Source of the DNA: Nitrospiraceae bacterium UBA2600
Lineage (GTDB): Bacteria; Nitrospirota; Thermodesulfovibrionia; Thermodesulfovibrionales; Thermodesulfovibrionaceae
NCBI GenBank assembly: GCA_002339325.1
Contig: DDKK01000036.1
Location: forward strand, 32,080 to 96,079
Direction: 5' to 3'
Length of the DNA stretch: 64,000 bases
The position numbers and the translations under genes were made by a program. The notes under the pieces are model-generated. The model had not been told where the DNA came from and did not search any database. It saw only the letters and a program-made list of their open reading frames with translations. Position 1 is the first letter of the stretch. Each line of letters opens with the position of its first letter. Of this stretch, positions 52,366 to 60,259 are shown one piece after another.

Positions 52366-53006
52366 AAATTATTGATTGGTTTCTTGATAGATTTAGGCTT
52401 AAAAATTTTCATAGAGGTATTTTCGAGAGGGATATTCCCGAGGGTATAAGTTACTTCTATTGTCTTGGCGGAATAGCTTTCTCGGCCTTTCTTTTCTGTT
52501 TTATATCGGGGTTATTTCTATCTTTCCATTACATACCCTCTGAAAGCGAAGCATATCGGAGCATATTGAGAATTCATGAAGAAGTATCATTAGGTAAAGT
52601 CATGAGAGGCATTCACAAATGGTCTGCTAATGTATTAATTATAAGTATTGTTCTACATTCTATTAGGGTTTTTGTTACTAAAAGTTATCGTCCTCCAAGA
52701 GAGTTAAATTGGATTGTTGGTGTAATGATTTTTATTCTTGTAATGTTTGAAGGATTTACAGGATATCTTCTGCCATGGGACCAGAAAGCCTATTGGGCTA
52801 CTGTTGTCGGAACAAACATAGCGGGAAGCATTCCTGTAATTGGAGAGGCCATTCTTTTAATCATTCGAGGAGGCTATGATGTTACAGGGATAACTTTAAT
52901 GAGATTTTACAGCTTTCACGTTATCTGGTTTCCTTTATTGATTATTATTCTTCTTTGGGCTCATTTTCATATAATTAAAAAACTTGGCATATCAAAACCT
53001 CTATGA
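52362..53006 (+). CDS. Cytochrome b (b6-type, N-terminal half)
   Basis: 214 aa, four membrane helices. GIHKWSANVLIISIVLHSIR and the later FYSFHVIWFPLLIIILLWAH with HFH supply the haem b histidines; GFTGYLLPWDQKAYWATVVG is the Qo-side segment. The length is that of cytochrome b6. It is followed by subunit IV with a 4-bp overlap. Confidence 0.95.
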   Translation: MKIIDWFLDRFRLKNFHRGIFERDIPEGISYFYCLGGIAFSAFLFCFISGLFLSFHYIPSESEAYRSILRIHEEVSLGKVMRGIHKWSANVLIISIVLHSIRVFVTKSYRPPRELNWIVGVMIFILVMFEGFTGYLLPWDQKAYWATVVGTNIAGSIPVIGEAILLIIRGGYDVTGITLMRFYSFHVIWFPLLIIILLWAHFHIIKKLGISKPL

Positions 53007-53365
53007 AAAAGAAATTTTACCCAGACTATCTGATAGAAGTTCTATTTTTTACTGTCTTAACATTTGAATTGATAATTATTCTTACCTTTCTATTCCCACC
53101 CTTAATTGGTAGAGAAATTGACTTCACCGCTTCTTATCAACCAAGACCTGAGTGGTATTTTCTATGGCTTTTTTGGCTTGTGCGATTTTTCTCAGGCGAT
53201 ATGATGTTCATAGGAGGAGTTTTAATTCCAACCATATTTATTGCTTTTTTTATGATGATACCATGGATAGAAAAAAAACTTGGTAGAAAAATAACCATCA
53301 TACTGGCTGCGGTCATTTTTATAATTCTTGCCTATTCCACCCTGATAGAGCTTTTAGATAAATAG
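53003..53365 (+). CDS. Cytochrome b subunit IV (C-terminal half)
   Basis: 120 aa, three helices. RPEWYFLWLFWLVRFFSG has the PEWY motif, whose Glu takes part in quinol oxidation at the Qo site. It completes the split cytochrome b encoded by the preceding gene. No cytochrome c subunit is fused or directly downstream in this operon. Confidence 0.93.
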   Translation: MKKKFYPDYLIEVLFFTVLTFELIIILTFLFPPLIGREIDFTASYQPRPEWYFLWLFWLVRFFSGDMMFIGGVLIPTIFIAFFMMIPWIEKKLGRKITIILAAVIFIILAYSTLIELLDK

Positions 53366-53391
53366 GGCTATAGGGTATATAAAAAAATATA

Positions 53392-53421
53392 TTGACATGC
53401 TTTTGGTTTTTATTGTAAATT
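53392..53421 (+). promoter_or_regulatory. Promoter of the TDT transporter gene
   Basis: TTGACA (53392-53397), 18 bp, TAAATT (53416-53421), about 34 bp before the start codon. Confidence 0.5.
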
Positions 53422-53454
53422 TTTTCATATAAAATTTAAAGCTTGGAGGGGTAT

Positions 53455-54402
53455 ATGGAAAACAGTAGAGTTAAAAATTTTCCCGTGTCATTTTTTGCAG
53501 TAGTTATGGGTCTTACGGGGCTTGCAATAGCATACACGAGACTTTCTTTCGTGGGAGATATTTTTGTAAAAATAGGTTATGGAATTACCTTCCTTGCGTC
53601 AATAATATTTCTAATACTTCTTTCGACTTACTTGCTGAAAATTGTTAAGTATATGCCTGAGGTTAAAAAAGAATTTCATCATCCCGTTAAATCGAGTTTT
53701 TTCCCAACAATTTCAATTTCGATGCTTCTTTTGTCTATCAGTTATGAAGCAATCAATGACCATATCTCCCTTATTTTGTGGGTTTTTGGAACATTGCTTC
53801 ACTTCTCTTTTTTGATAAGAATAATAACGTACTGGATAAATCATGAGTTTAAGATTGAAATGATAAATCCTGCTTGGTTTATTCCTGTTGTAGGGACAAT
53901 AATTGTTCCCATCCAAGGAGTGAGATTTGACTATGAAATTTCTTGGTTTTTCTTTAGCATAGGTATAATTTTCTGGATTACTCTTTTCACCATTGTTTTC
54001 TACAGATTTATTTTTCATCATCCCCTGCCAGACAGACTCTATCCAACTTTCTTCATATTAATAGCTCCCCCTGCTGTTGGATTTATCTCCTATACAAAAA
54101 TAGTAGGTTCTATTGACACTCTGGGAAATCTTCTATTTTACTTTGCTCTTTTTCTATCATTAGTTCTTGTAGCAATGATTAAAAAGTTTATAAACCTCAG
54201 ATTTTACATATCTTGGTGGGCATATACTTTTCCTCTTGATGCCGTTACTATTGCTCTTACTTTAAGATATCATCTGACAGCCTCTCCTTTTTACTATGGT
54301 CTGAGTTTGCTGTCAATTATTGTTACAACCCTTGTTATAGGAGTTGTATCTGTGAAAACTTTAATAGCCATATCTAAAAGAGAAATATGCGTTGAAGAGT
54401 AA
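53455..54402 (+). CDS. TDT/SLAC1-family transporter (TehA-like)
   Basis: 315 aa from the ATG at 53455; a TTG four codons earlier lies inside the GGAGGGG ribosome binding site and is not the start. About ten membrane helices with the TDT opening NFPVSFFAVVMGLTGLAIAY and a GIIFWITLF segment. The family covers tellurite resistance TehA, C4-dicarboxylate carriers, the fungal sulfite exporter Ssu1 and SLAC1 anion channels. In this sulfur-respiration setting sulfite or another anion is a reasonable substrate, but that is inference. Confidence 0.87.
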   Translation: MENSRVKNFPVSFFAVVMGLTGLAIAYTRLSFVGDIFVKIGYGITFLASIIFLILLSTYLLKIVKYMPEVKKEFHHPVKSSFFPTISISMLLLSISYEAINDHISLILWVFGTLLHFSFLIRIITYWINHEFKIEMINPAWFIPVVGTIIVPIQGVRFDYEISWFFFSIGIIFWITLFTIVFYRFIFHHPLPDRLYPTFFILIAPPAVGFISYTKIVGSIDTLGNLLFYFALFLSLVLVAMIKKFINLRFYISWWAYTFPLDAVTIALTLRYHLTASPFYYGLSLLSIIVTTLVIGVVSVKTLIAISKREICVEE

Positions 54403-56304
54403 TTAGTTGATTATTATCTTTTCATCGGGATTATGCAATAAAATACCTCTAAGTGTCTTTAGCTTGGTGGGAGATAAATTTTTATCTCTCGCCAATTCTT
54501 TTAATTTGTTTAGATTTTGTTTATAACTTCTTTCATATTTTTTGTATTTCTCAGGATTTACTTTAATAGCAAAATTTCCCTCCACAAACCACTTGTCTTT
54601 TAAGAAAATCCAAGAGGCAAAATCGGAGATTTCATATCCCTGAAAAGGTATTATCTTGGTGTGCCAAAATTTATCAAGCCTCAGTCCTTTCTCATCGGCA
54701 ACTATTCTATAGCCTCCCTCAAATGGCTCTGATCCCTGGGTATCTTCATATTTCCATTTGGATATGGAAACCTGTTCTTTTTTATGACAACTCTTGCAAT
54801 CTCGGGCTTTTCCAAAAGGATGAGAGACTTCTTCAATCTGTAGCCACAACAGGTGTTTATTTGCCGAAGGCAGTCCGTCAAAAGTTCCTATTACGGCATA
54901 CATATCTCGTGTCTCTCCTTTTTGCCATCTAAACTTGATGCCAGTGGCAGATACATCCTTTTTAACATTGCCTAAAAGATGAGGAAAAATTTTAACTGGA
55001 AACCATACTCCCTTTTGGTCTTTGATTAAAATCAGCGGGCTCTGCATGCCATAGTAAAGAGAGTATTTTTTAAAAGGATTTGCTCTTTCTCCAATGTAAC
55101 CTTTACCCCAGACAGTAATCTGATATCCTCCTGCTTCTGTTACATGACAGGCAGTGCATGTTAGAGCCTTATGAATAGAATTTGCATGAGCTTTTTCAAT
55201 TTCCAAGTGACAATCACCACATGTTGCTTTTCGCTGCATATCTCCCATGCCTTTTTTACCTGTTGGATGGCACTCTACACAGTGAATTCCTTTAGTGAAA
55301 TGAATGTCAGGTTTTCTTCCTTGTGGAATAGAATAAAACTTGCCTATATAGGTTTCACCCCTTCTTGAATGTCCAGAACCAGTATGACAGACAGAATTTC
55401 CTCTGCCTCTTCCCATACAGCTAAGGGAGTCTGGTATTTTTATAAAAGCATGTGCTCCCTTTTCTCTGGTTGGCGCATAATGACAGTCCAAACAGCCAGC
55501 ATGACATACGTTACAGAGTCTTTGTTTTGCTATTGCCTGTTCATTTGTAAAAGGTATGTTCATTTCTTTTCTTATCTTTTCGGTATTCTCAAAATCAAAT
55601 CCAGCACTCTTAAGTATTTCCATAGGAGGCAAATCAGCAAAGGAAGGGCCACAGTTATGTGGACCGTAGGGTTCAAGCCAGCTTCTCATTGTTCTTTGAC
55701 GAAAGTTGGTTGCCATTGTTGTCACCTTAAACTGTTTTAACTCTTCCGAATGACAACCTCTTTTACCGCATGTCTTTTCTGCTATTTTCGGGTCAAAGTT
55801 GAAAGTCTGAGGATTCCTGTCATGCCATAAAATATTTCTCACCTCTGAATGTAGCTCCAACTTTCCTTTTTCTTTTCTCTTTGGCAGTAATTCAAAAAGA
55901 GCATTTTCACCAGTAGGTTTTATTACGTTAAGGTCTCTATCCTCTCGTGTATATACCTTTGTTCTTTCGGTAGGTTCAGCATTTTCATTTACGAAAATTG
56001 CCTTTAAAATTCCTTCATGGGCTTTATCTTTGTCAAAGGCTCTTCCGTTGCCAAAATGACAGTCCCTGCACTGAACTGTTTTATGGCCTGTAGTCTGCCT
56101 CACCTCCTCAAGAGTTACATAAAACTGGGGATAGCCAAATTCAATCATTTTCTCCTTTGAACCGTGACAGTTTATGCAAGACTCGGATGAATCATTGTAA
56201 TATTCATAACCAAGATATCCCAATATTAGAAGAAACTGGACAAAAAAAAGAGTAACCGTAAGAGGAGTTGCAAGGTCACTGATTTTACCGAGCTTGAAGG
56301 ACAT
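54403..56304 (-). CDS. Membrane-anchored multihaem cytochrome c (8 to 10 haems)
   Basis: 633 aa. One N-terminal helix (about 12-34) anchors it as in NrfH/NapC proteins. Eight CXXCH sites are seen (CINCH, CRDCH, CNVCH, CLDCH, CVECH, CGDCH, CTACH, CKSCH), plus a CX4CH (CGKRGCH) and a CX9CH (CMGRGRGNSVCH) that may hold extra haems. The last 150 residues have few haems and may be a substrate or docking domain. It is probably a quinol-linked or periplasmic electron carrier for the adjacent complexes. The ATG has no ribosome binding site; TATAAT (56316-56311) ends 6 nt before it. It is convergent with the TDT gene, with no gap. Confidence 0.9.
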   Translation of the reverse strand: MSFKLGKISDLATPLTVTLFFVQFLLILGYLGYEYYNDSSESCINCHGSKEKMIEFGYPQFYVTLEEVRQTTGHKTVQCRDCHFGNGRAFDKDKAHEGILKAIFVNENAEPTERTKVYTREDRDLNVIKPTGENALFELLPKRKEKGKLELHSEVRNILWHDRNPQTFNFDPKIAEKTCGKRGCHSEELKQFKVTTMATNFRQRTMRSWLEPYGPHNCGPSFADLPPMEILKSAGFDFENTEKIRKEMNIPFTNEQAIAKQRLCNVCHAGCLDCHYAPTREKGAHAFIKIPDSLSCMGRGRGNSVCHTGSGHSRRGETYIGKFYSIPQGRKPDIHFTKGIHCVECHPTGKKGMGDMQRKATCGDCHLEIEKAHANSIHKALTCTACHVTEAGGYQITVWGKGYIGERANPFKKYSLYYGMQSPLILIKDQKGVWFPVKIFPHLLGNVKKDVSATGIKFRWQKGETRDMYAVIGTFDGLPSANKHLLWLQIEEVSHPFGKARDCKSCHKKEQVSISKWKYEDTQGSEPFEGGYRIVADEKGLRLDKFWHTKIIPFQGYEISDFASWIFLKDKWFVEGNFAIKVNPEKYKKYERSYKQNLNKLKELARDKNLSPTKLKTLRGILLHNPDEKIIIN

Positions 56305-56310
56305 TGAGAA

Positions 56311-56316
56311 ATTATA
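56311..56316 (-). promoter_or_regulatory. -10 box 6 nt before the multihaem cytochrome ATG
   Basis: A perfect TATAAT. The -35 is poor and a terminator hairpin of the upstream gene occupies part of that space. No Shine-Dalgarno precedes the ATG. Confidence 0.4.
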
Positions 56317-56323
56317 TCAGAGA

Positions 56324-56344
56324 GAGGGAGCATAAAGCTCCCTC
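56324..56344 (-). terminator. Terminator after the rhodanese selenoprotein gene
   Basis: GAGGGAGC (56324-56331) pairs with GCTCCCTC (56337-56344) around a 5-nt loop, 9 bp after the stop codon; the tail on the minus strand is pyrimidine-rich. Confidence 0.65.
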
Positions 56345-56352
56345 ATTAAGAT

Positions 56353-57708
56353 TTAATTCTCAGTTATTTTATACTTACCGTCTTTTTTAATCTGTATATT
56401 CGCATCAAGAAACTTCACGTTGTAGCCAGCTTCTTTGAGAATGTTATAAGCCATCTCTGCTCTCATTCCCGTTGCACAATGGATTACTATCTCTTTGTCC
56501 TTTGGTAGTTCATTAAGTCTGTCTTTAAGTTCATTTACAGGTATGTTTTTAGCACCTTTTATCATTCCCATCTGGGTCTCTTCAGGGTCTCTTACATCAA
56601 GTATAATCACGTTCGGAGGAATTTTCTTGCCTGTAATTTTCTTGAACTCTTCAACTCCAATTGTTCCTGGCTTTGGCTTAGGAACATATACAATCTCTTT
56701 CTTTAACTGTCCTGCTACCGTCTCACCACCGGCTTTTTTCCATGCCTCTATACCGCCAGTTAGGTAGGAAGTATTGACATAGCCCCATTTCCTAATGATA
56801 TCAAAAGCTTTCTGAGAAAGATTGTCTTTTGTGCAGTAAATTATTATTGGTGCATTTTTCTGCTTCGGAAATTTTCCCTGAGCCTTTGCAAGCTCCTCTA
56901 AAGGTATATTTACAGCACCTTTTATGTGTTCTTTTTCTGCTTGCTCTTTTGGCCTTACATCAATCAGCACATGGGGAATATCTTTACTGATAAGCTCTTG
57001 TAGATATTTAACTGTTGAGGCGACAGGATAGCCCTGTTTTTTCCACTCAGGAAGACCATCGACAAATTGTTTTACATTAGTGTAACCGAGTGCTTCTGCT
57101 CTACGAGCAGATGAAGGTGTGAGAGCTCAAGTTGGGCCTTGACAGTAGTAAACGATTAGTTGGTTTTTGTCTTGCGGTAATTTGTCTATGTATTTGTCAA
57201 ACTCTGCAAACCAGATGTTTATTGCACCAGGAATATGCCCCTCATTGTATCTACCAGCAGGTCTACAATCTATGATGAGACCCTTTTTTTCATCATAGAT
57301 TTTTTTCATTTCAGAGACTTTTATTACCTTTGCAGGATCAACAGCAACCGGTGGTTTTACATTAATGAAAGTAGCATAGAGCTCTCCGTTTTTCTCTACA
57401 TAGGTTATTGCGATTTCCTTTTCTTTGGGGAGTTTGTTAATAGGTTGATTCCAGTTTTTAAGTTTCGTATTCTCATCAAACTTTACTGTCCATAATGCTC
57501 CAGTGTCAATCTGAATCATCTCCGCTTTACCAGAGACAGTTTTAACATTACCCCATAGCTCTCCTGCCTTTGCAGTGTGACATCCAGGGAGGGAGCAACC
57601 CTTAGCAATAATGGGTTTTTGTTGAGTGATACCCTGGCTGACTAAGAAAGCTAAAAATATGCTGGCCACAAGAAAGATTAGGACAGCTCTTCGCTTTTTT
57701 TGGTTCAT
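56353..57708 (-). CDS. Triple-rhodanese exported protein with an in-frame TGA, probable selenoprotein
   Basis: One 451-residue frame containing TGA at 57127-57129 (residue 194) with no other stop. A signal anchor (1-26) is followed by CSLPGCH, a possible CX4CH haem site, then a beta-rich segment and three rhodanese domains: about 130-235 (LIIDCRPAGRYNEGHIPGAI, active Cys189 in YYCQGPT), 250-345 (VLIDVRPKEQAEKEHIKGAV, Cys in IYCTKDN) and 355-440 (IILDVRDPEETQMGMIKGAK, Cys in HCATGMR). The TGA follows the first active site as CQGPT-U-ALTPSSARRAEALG, where related proteins have Cys, and a SECIS-like hairpin follows. The ATG is set by AAGGAGG and the sigma-70 promoter at 57731-57759. Confidence 0.82.
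57095..57129 (-). other. UGA (Sec) codon and SECIS-like hairpin in the rhodanese gene
   Basis: After TGA (57129-57127) come 15 nt, then TCTGCTC (57111-57105), loop GTA and GAGCAGA (57101-57095), a perfect 7-bp stem. The loop begins with GU, 22 nt after the UGA, which agrees with the bacterial SECIS pattern (G early in the apical loop, some 16-37 nt downstream). Confidence 0.65.
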
Positions 57709-57730
57709 GAAGCACCTCCTTTTTTCTATA

Positions 57731-57759
57731 ATTGTAACGTGACCAATAGATTTTGTCAA
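57731..57759 (-). promoter_or_regulatory. Promoter of the rhodanese selenoprotein gene
   Basis: TTGACA (57759-57754), 17 bp, TACAAT (57736-57731). Transcription should begin near 57724, so any start upstream of 57708 is ruled out. Confidence 0.75.
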
Positions 57760-57802
57760 TACACTTATACCCTTTAGCCCTTGCATATAGAGGTCTTTTA
57801 AC

Positions 57803-57832
57803 TTGACTAAAAACGTTTTCATTTTATATACT
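57803..57832 (+). promoter_or_regulatory. Promoter of the single-domain rhodanese gene
   Basis: TTGACT (57803-57808), 18 bp, TATACT (57827-57832), opposite to the rhodanese selenoprotein promoter. Confidence 0.6.
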
Positions 57833-57842
57833 CCTATAGACT

Positions 57843-57859
57843 ATCCTGCTTGGCAGGAT
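57843..57859 (+). promoter_or_regulatory. Hairpin at the 5' end of the rhodanese mRNA
   Basis: ATCCTGC (57843-57849), loop TTG, GCAGGAT (57853-57859) directly after the expected transcription start. A 5'-terminal hairpin of this kind often protects mRNA or serves as an operator. Confidence 0.45.
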
Positions 57860-57886
57860 TTAATAATGAATTAAGGAGGATAGAAA

Positions 57887-58357
57887 ATGAGATTGATACT
57901 ATCTGCTTTATTAGCAGTCATGCTTCTTGTGCCTACAGTTTATGCCTACGACAAAGAGATGGCAAAAAAATTTGATGCCATATTCTCGCAGATGACTCCA
58001 GAGGTGCTTACACTAAGACCCTGTCAGATAACAACTAAAGACATTCTTGAAATGATTAAAAAGAAAGAAGATTTTGTTATTCTTGACATAAGAACACCTG
58101 CGGAAACGAAACTCATAGCTCCCGTATGGAAAGGCTCTTTGATAATACCTATGCATGAACTTTTTAAACCTGAAAATCTCGCCAAACTTCCAAAGGATAA
58201 AAAAATTGCCGTCCTGTGTCATACAGGAGACAGGGCAGCAGCAGCTACCATAGGCCTCAGAGCAGTTGGGTTTAACAATGCATTTCAATTCAAAGGTGGA
58301 ATTGCCGAGTTTGCCAAAGAGGTTGGAAGATTAGCTACAGAGTATGTTAAAGAATAA
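57887..58357 (+). CDS. Periplasmic single-domain rhodanese
   Basis: 156 aa. Signal peptide (MRLILSALLAVMLLVPTVYA) and one rhodanese domain: VILDIRTPAETKLIAPVWKG, active-site loop LCHTGDRAAAATIGL with the catalytic Cys, and FKGGIAEF. The HTGDR loop resembles single-domain rhodaneses that carry sulfane sulfur as persulfide. It is expressed divergently from the triple-rhodanese gene, and the two probably handle sulfur or polysulfide in the periplasm beside PsrABC. AAGGAGG precedes the ATG. Confidence 0.88.
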   Translation: MRLILSALLAVMLLVPTVYAYDKEMAKKFDAIFSQMTPEVLTLRPCQITTKDILEMIKKKEDFVILDIRTPAETKLIAPVWKGSLIIPMHELFKPENLAKLPKDKKIAVLCHTGDRAAAATIGLRAVGFNNAFQFKGGIAEFAKEVGRLATEYVKE

Positions 58358-58366
58358 TTCAAGGAT

Positions 58367-58389
58367 AGAGGGGCATGCTCGGCCCCTCT
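58367..58389 (+). terminator. Terminator of the single-domain rhodanese gene
   Basis: AGAGGGGC (58367-58374) and GCCCCTCT (58382-58389) form an 8-bp stem, followed by CCTCTTTAA. It lies 10 bp after the stop codon. Confidence 0.7.
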
Positions 58390-58639
58390 CCTCTTTAACA
58401 TAGAATACTGATATAAGTTAGATAATGTCTATCAGATGATGCTGTAATTGAAATAAAAACTAAAAACTTTTCCATTTTTTAGTTGCCTCAAAATTTAAAA
58501 TACCCCGCCTTCCATTCAGAGAGCTTTCTTTATTATTTCGAAAAGTTAAACCCACTTACTTTGACCTAAAGAGTTCTTGATAATTATTTTCTTTTTATTT
58601 TAAGATGTAAAGTTATTCTAATTTCTCGTGGAGGGGATT

Positions 58640-60250
58640 ATGGAAAAAGATTTTTCAAGGTATTATGATGAAATCAAAAATTTCAAGCTTGAAGTACCAG
58701 AGAAATTCTCTTTTCCCCTGGATGTGTTTGACAGATGGGGTGATTCGACAGCTCTTATTTGGACAAATGGTAATGATATGAAAAAGTATTCTTTCAACGA
58801 ATTAACAATTCTCTCTAGTAAACTCGCAGGCGGGCTAAAGAACCTTGGGATAAAGAAAGGAGACAGAATACTCGTTTTACTACCCAATCTACCCCAGTGG
58901 TGGGTTATAATTCTTGCCATAATGAGACTCAATGCAGTAGCTATTCCGGGCACAACCCTTCTTACCTCAAAGGATATAGAATACAGATTAAAAGCAGCAG
59001 ATATAAAAGCCGTAATATCAGATTTTGAAAATGCAGAAAAAATAGAAGAAGCTGTAAACAAACACGGAAAAGATGTAATACTAATAAATCTTGATAAAAA
59101 AGCCGGCTGGAAAAGTTACGATGAGTTAATAACAGGTGATACCTTTATCGGAGAGAGAGCCCTTTCCAGTGAGCCTGCTTTTATTTTCTTTACATCAGGC
59201 ACTACTGGACTACCCAAAATGGTTCTTCATACGCAAGTAAGCTATCCATTAGCTCATAAAATAACTGGAAAATTCTGGCTTGACTTAAAACCAGGAGATA
59301 TCCATTGGAATATTTCTGATACAGGATGGGCTAAAGCAGCATGGTCAAGCTTTTTCGGACCTTGGAATATGGGAGCCACTGTTTTTACCCTCTACAGAAA
59401 AGGGAAGTTTTCACCTTCTTTAATTGTTGAAACTCTTAAAAAGTTTAATATAAACACCATCTGTGCACCTCCTACGGCATACAGAATGATAGTAAAGGAA
59501 TTACCCCTCCAAGAACTCAAATTTAACACCGTTAGACATTTCGTAGCAGCAGGGGAACCTCTTAATCCAGAAATCATTAACCTATGGAAAGAAGCAACCG
59601 GTGAGTACATTTACAATGGATATGGACAGACAGAGACAGTAAATACTCTTGCAATGCTTAGGTCCTTTCCGATGAAGCCTGGAGCCACCGGATTGCCAAC
59701 TCCTGGATTCGAGATAGATATTGTAGATGACGATGGTAAACCTCTACCTTCTGAAACAGAGGGTAATATTGCAATAAAAATTACTCCTCAAAGACCAGTT
59801 GGGCTTTTCGAGGAGTATATTGGCGATAAACTTGAGATGGCGGCAGCATTCAGAGGTGAATGGTATTTCACAAGAGACAGAGGTTACAAAGACGGAGACG
59901 GATATTTCTGGTTTGTAGGCAGAGAAGATGATGTGATTATAAGCGCTGGATATCGAATTGGTCCTTTCGAAGTTGAGAGTGCCCTTATTAAACACCCAGC
60001 AGTAAAGGAAGCAGCAGTAGTTGCAAGTCCCGATGAAGTTAGAGGAGAGGTAGTGAAAGCATTTGTTGTATTAACTCAAGATTATATCCCATCTGATTCT
60101 CTGGTTAAAGAAATTCAGGATTTTGTCAAAAAGGAAACTGCACCTTATAAATATCCAAGAAAAATAGAGTTTGTCGAAGAACTTCCTAAGACAATAAGTG
60201 GAAAAATCAAGAGAAAAGAACTGAAACTTAAAGAATTTGGGAAACTATAG
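58640..60250 (+). CDS. Acyl-CoA synthetase (AMP-forming, medium-chain/AcsM-like)
   Basis: 536 aa from the ATG at 58640; a GTG four codons upstream belongs to the GGAGGGG ribosome binding site. ATP loop FIFFTSGTTGLPKMV, adenylate site IYNGYGQTETV, hinge GYFWFVGREDDVIISAGYRI and the C-terminal Lys in LPKTISGKIKRKEL are all present. It activates a carboxylic acid through an acyl-AMP. The overall pattern resembles medium-chain/benzoate-type ligases, but the substrate is open. gpsA follows 9 bp later. Confidence 0.88.
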   Translation: MEKDFSRYYDEIKNFKLEVPEKFSFPLDVFDRWGDSTALIWTNGNDMKKYSFNELTILSSKLAGGLKNLGIKKGDRILVLLPNLPQWWVIILAIMRLNAVAIPGTTLLTSKDIEYRLKAADIKAVISDFENAEKIEEAVNKHGKDVILINLDKKAGWKSYDELITGDTFIGERALSSEPAFIFFTSGTTGLPKMVLHTQVSYPLAHKITGKFWLDLKPGDIHWNISDTGWAKAAWSSFFGPWNMGATVFTLYRKGKFSPSLIVETLKKFNINTICAPPTAYRMIVKELPLQELKFNTVRHFVAAGEPLNPEIINLWKEATGEYIYNGYGQTETVNTLAMLRSFPMKPGATGLPTPGFEIDIVDDDGKPLPSETEGNIAIKITPQRPVGLFEEYIGDKLEMAAAFRGEWYFTRDRGYKDGDGYFWFVGREDDVIISAGYRIGPFEVESALIKHPAVKEAAVVASPDEVRGEVVKAFVVLTQDYIPSDSLVKEIQDFVKKETAPYKYPRKIEFVEELPKTISGKIKRKELKLKEFGKL

Positions 60251-60259
60251 GGAAATTTC

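Noticed and set aside
56971..57129. The rhodanese TGA as a simple pseudogene stop
   Set aside because: The frame continues without other defects for 258 codons, the sequence after the TGA is typical rhodanese, and a hairpin with SECIS-like spacing follows. A nonsense mutation cannot be fully excluded.
57709..57822. Upstream ATG at 57822 for the rhodanese selenoprotein
   Set aside because: It lies upstream of the TTGACA/TACAAT promoter (57731-57759); the ATG at 57708 has AAGGAGG and gives a proper signal anchor.
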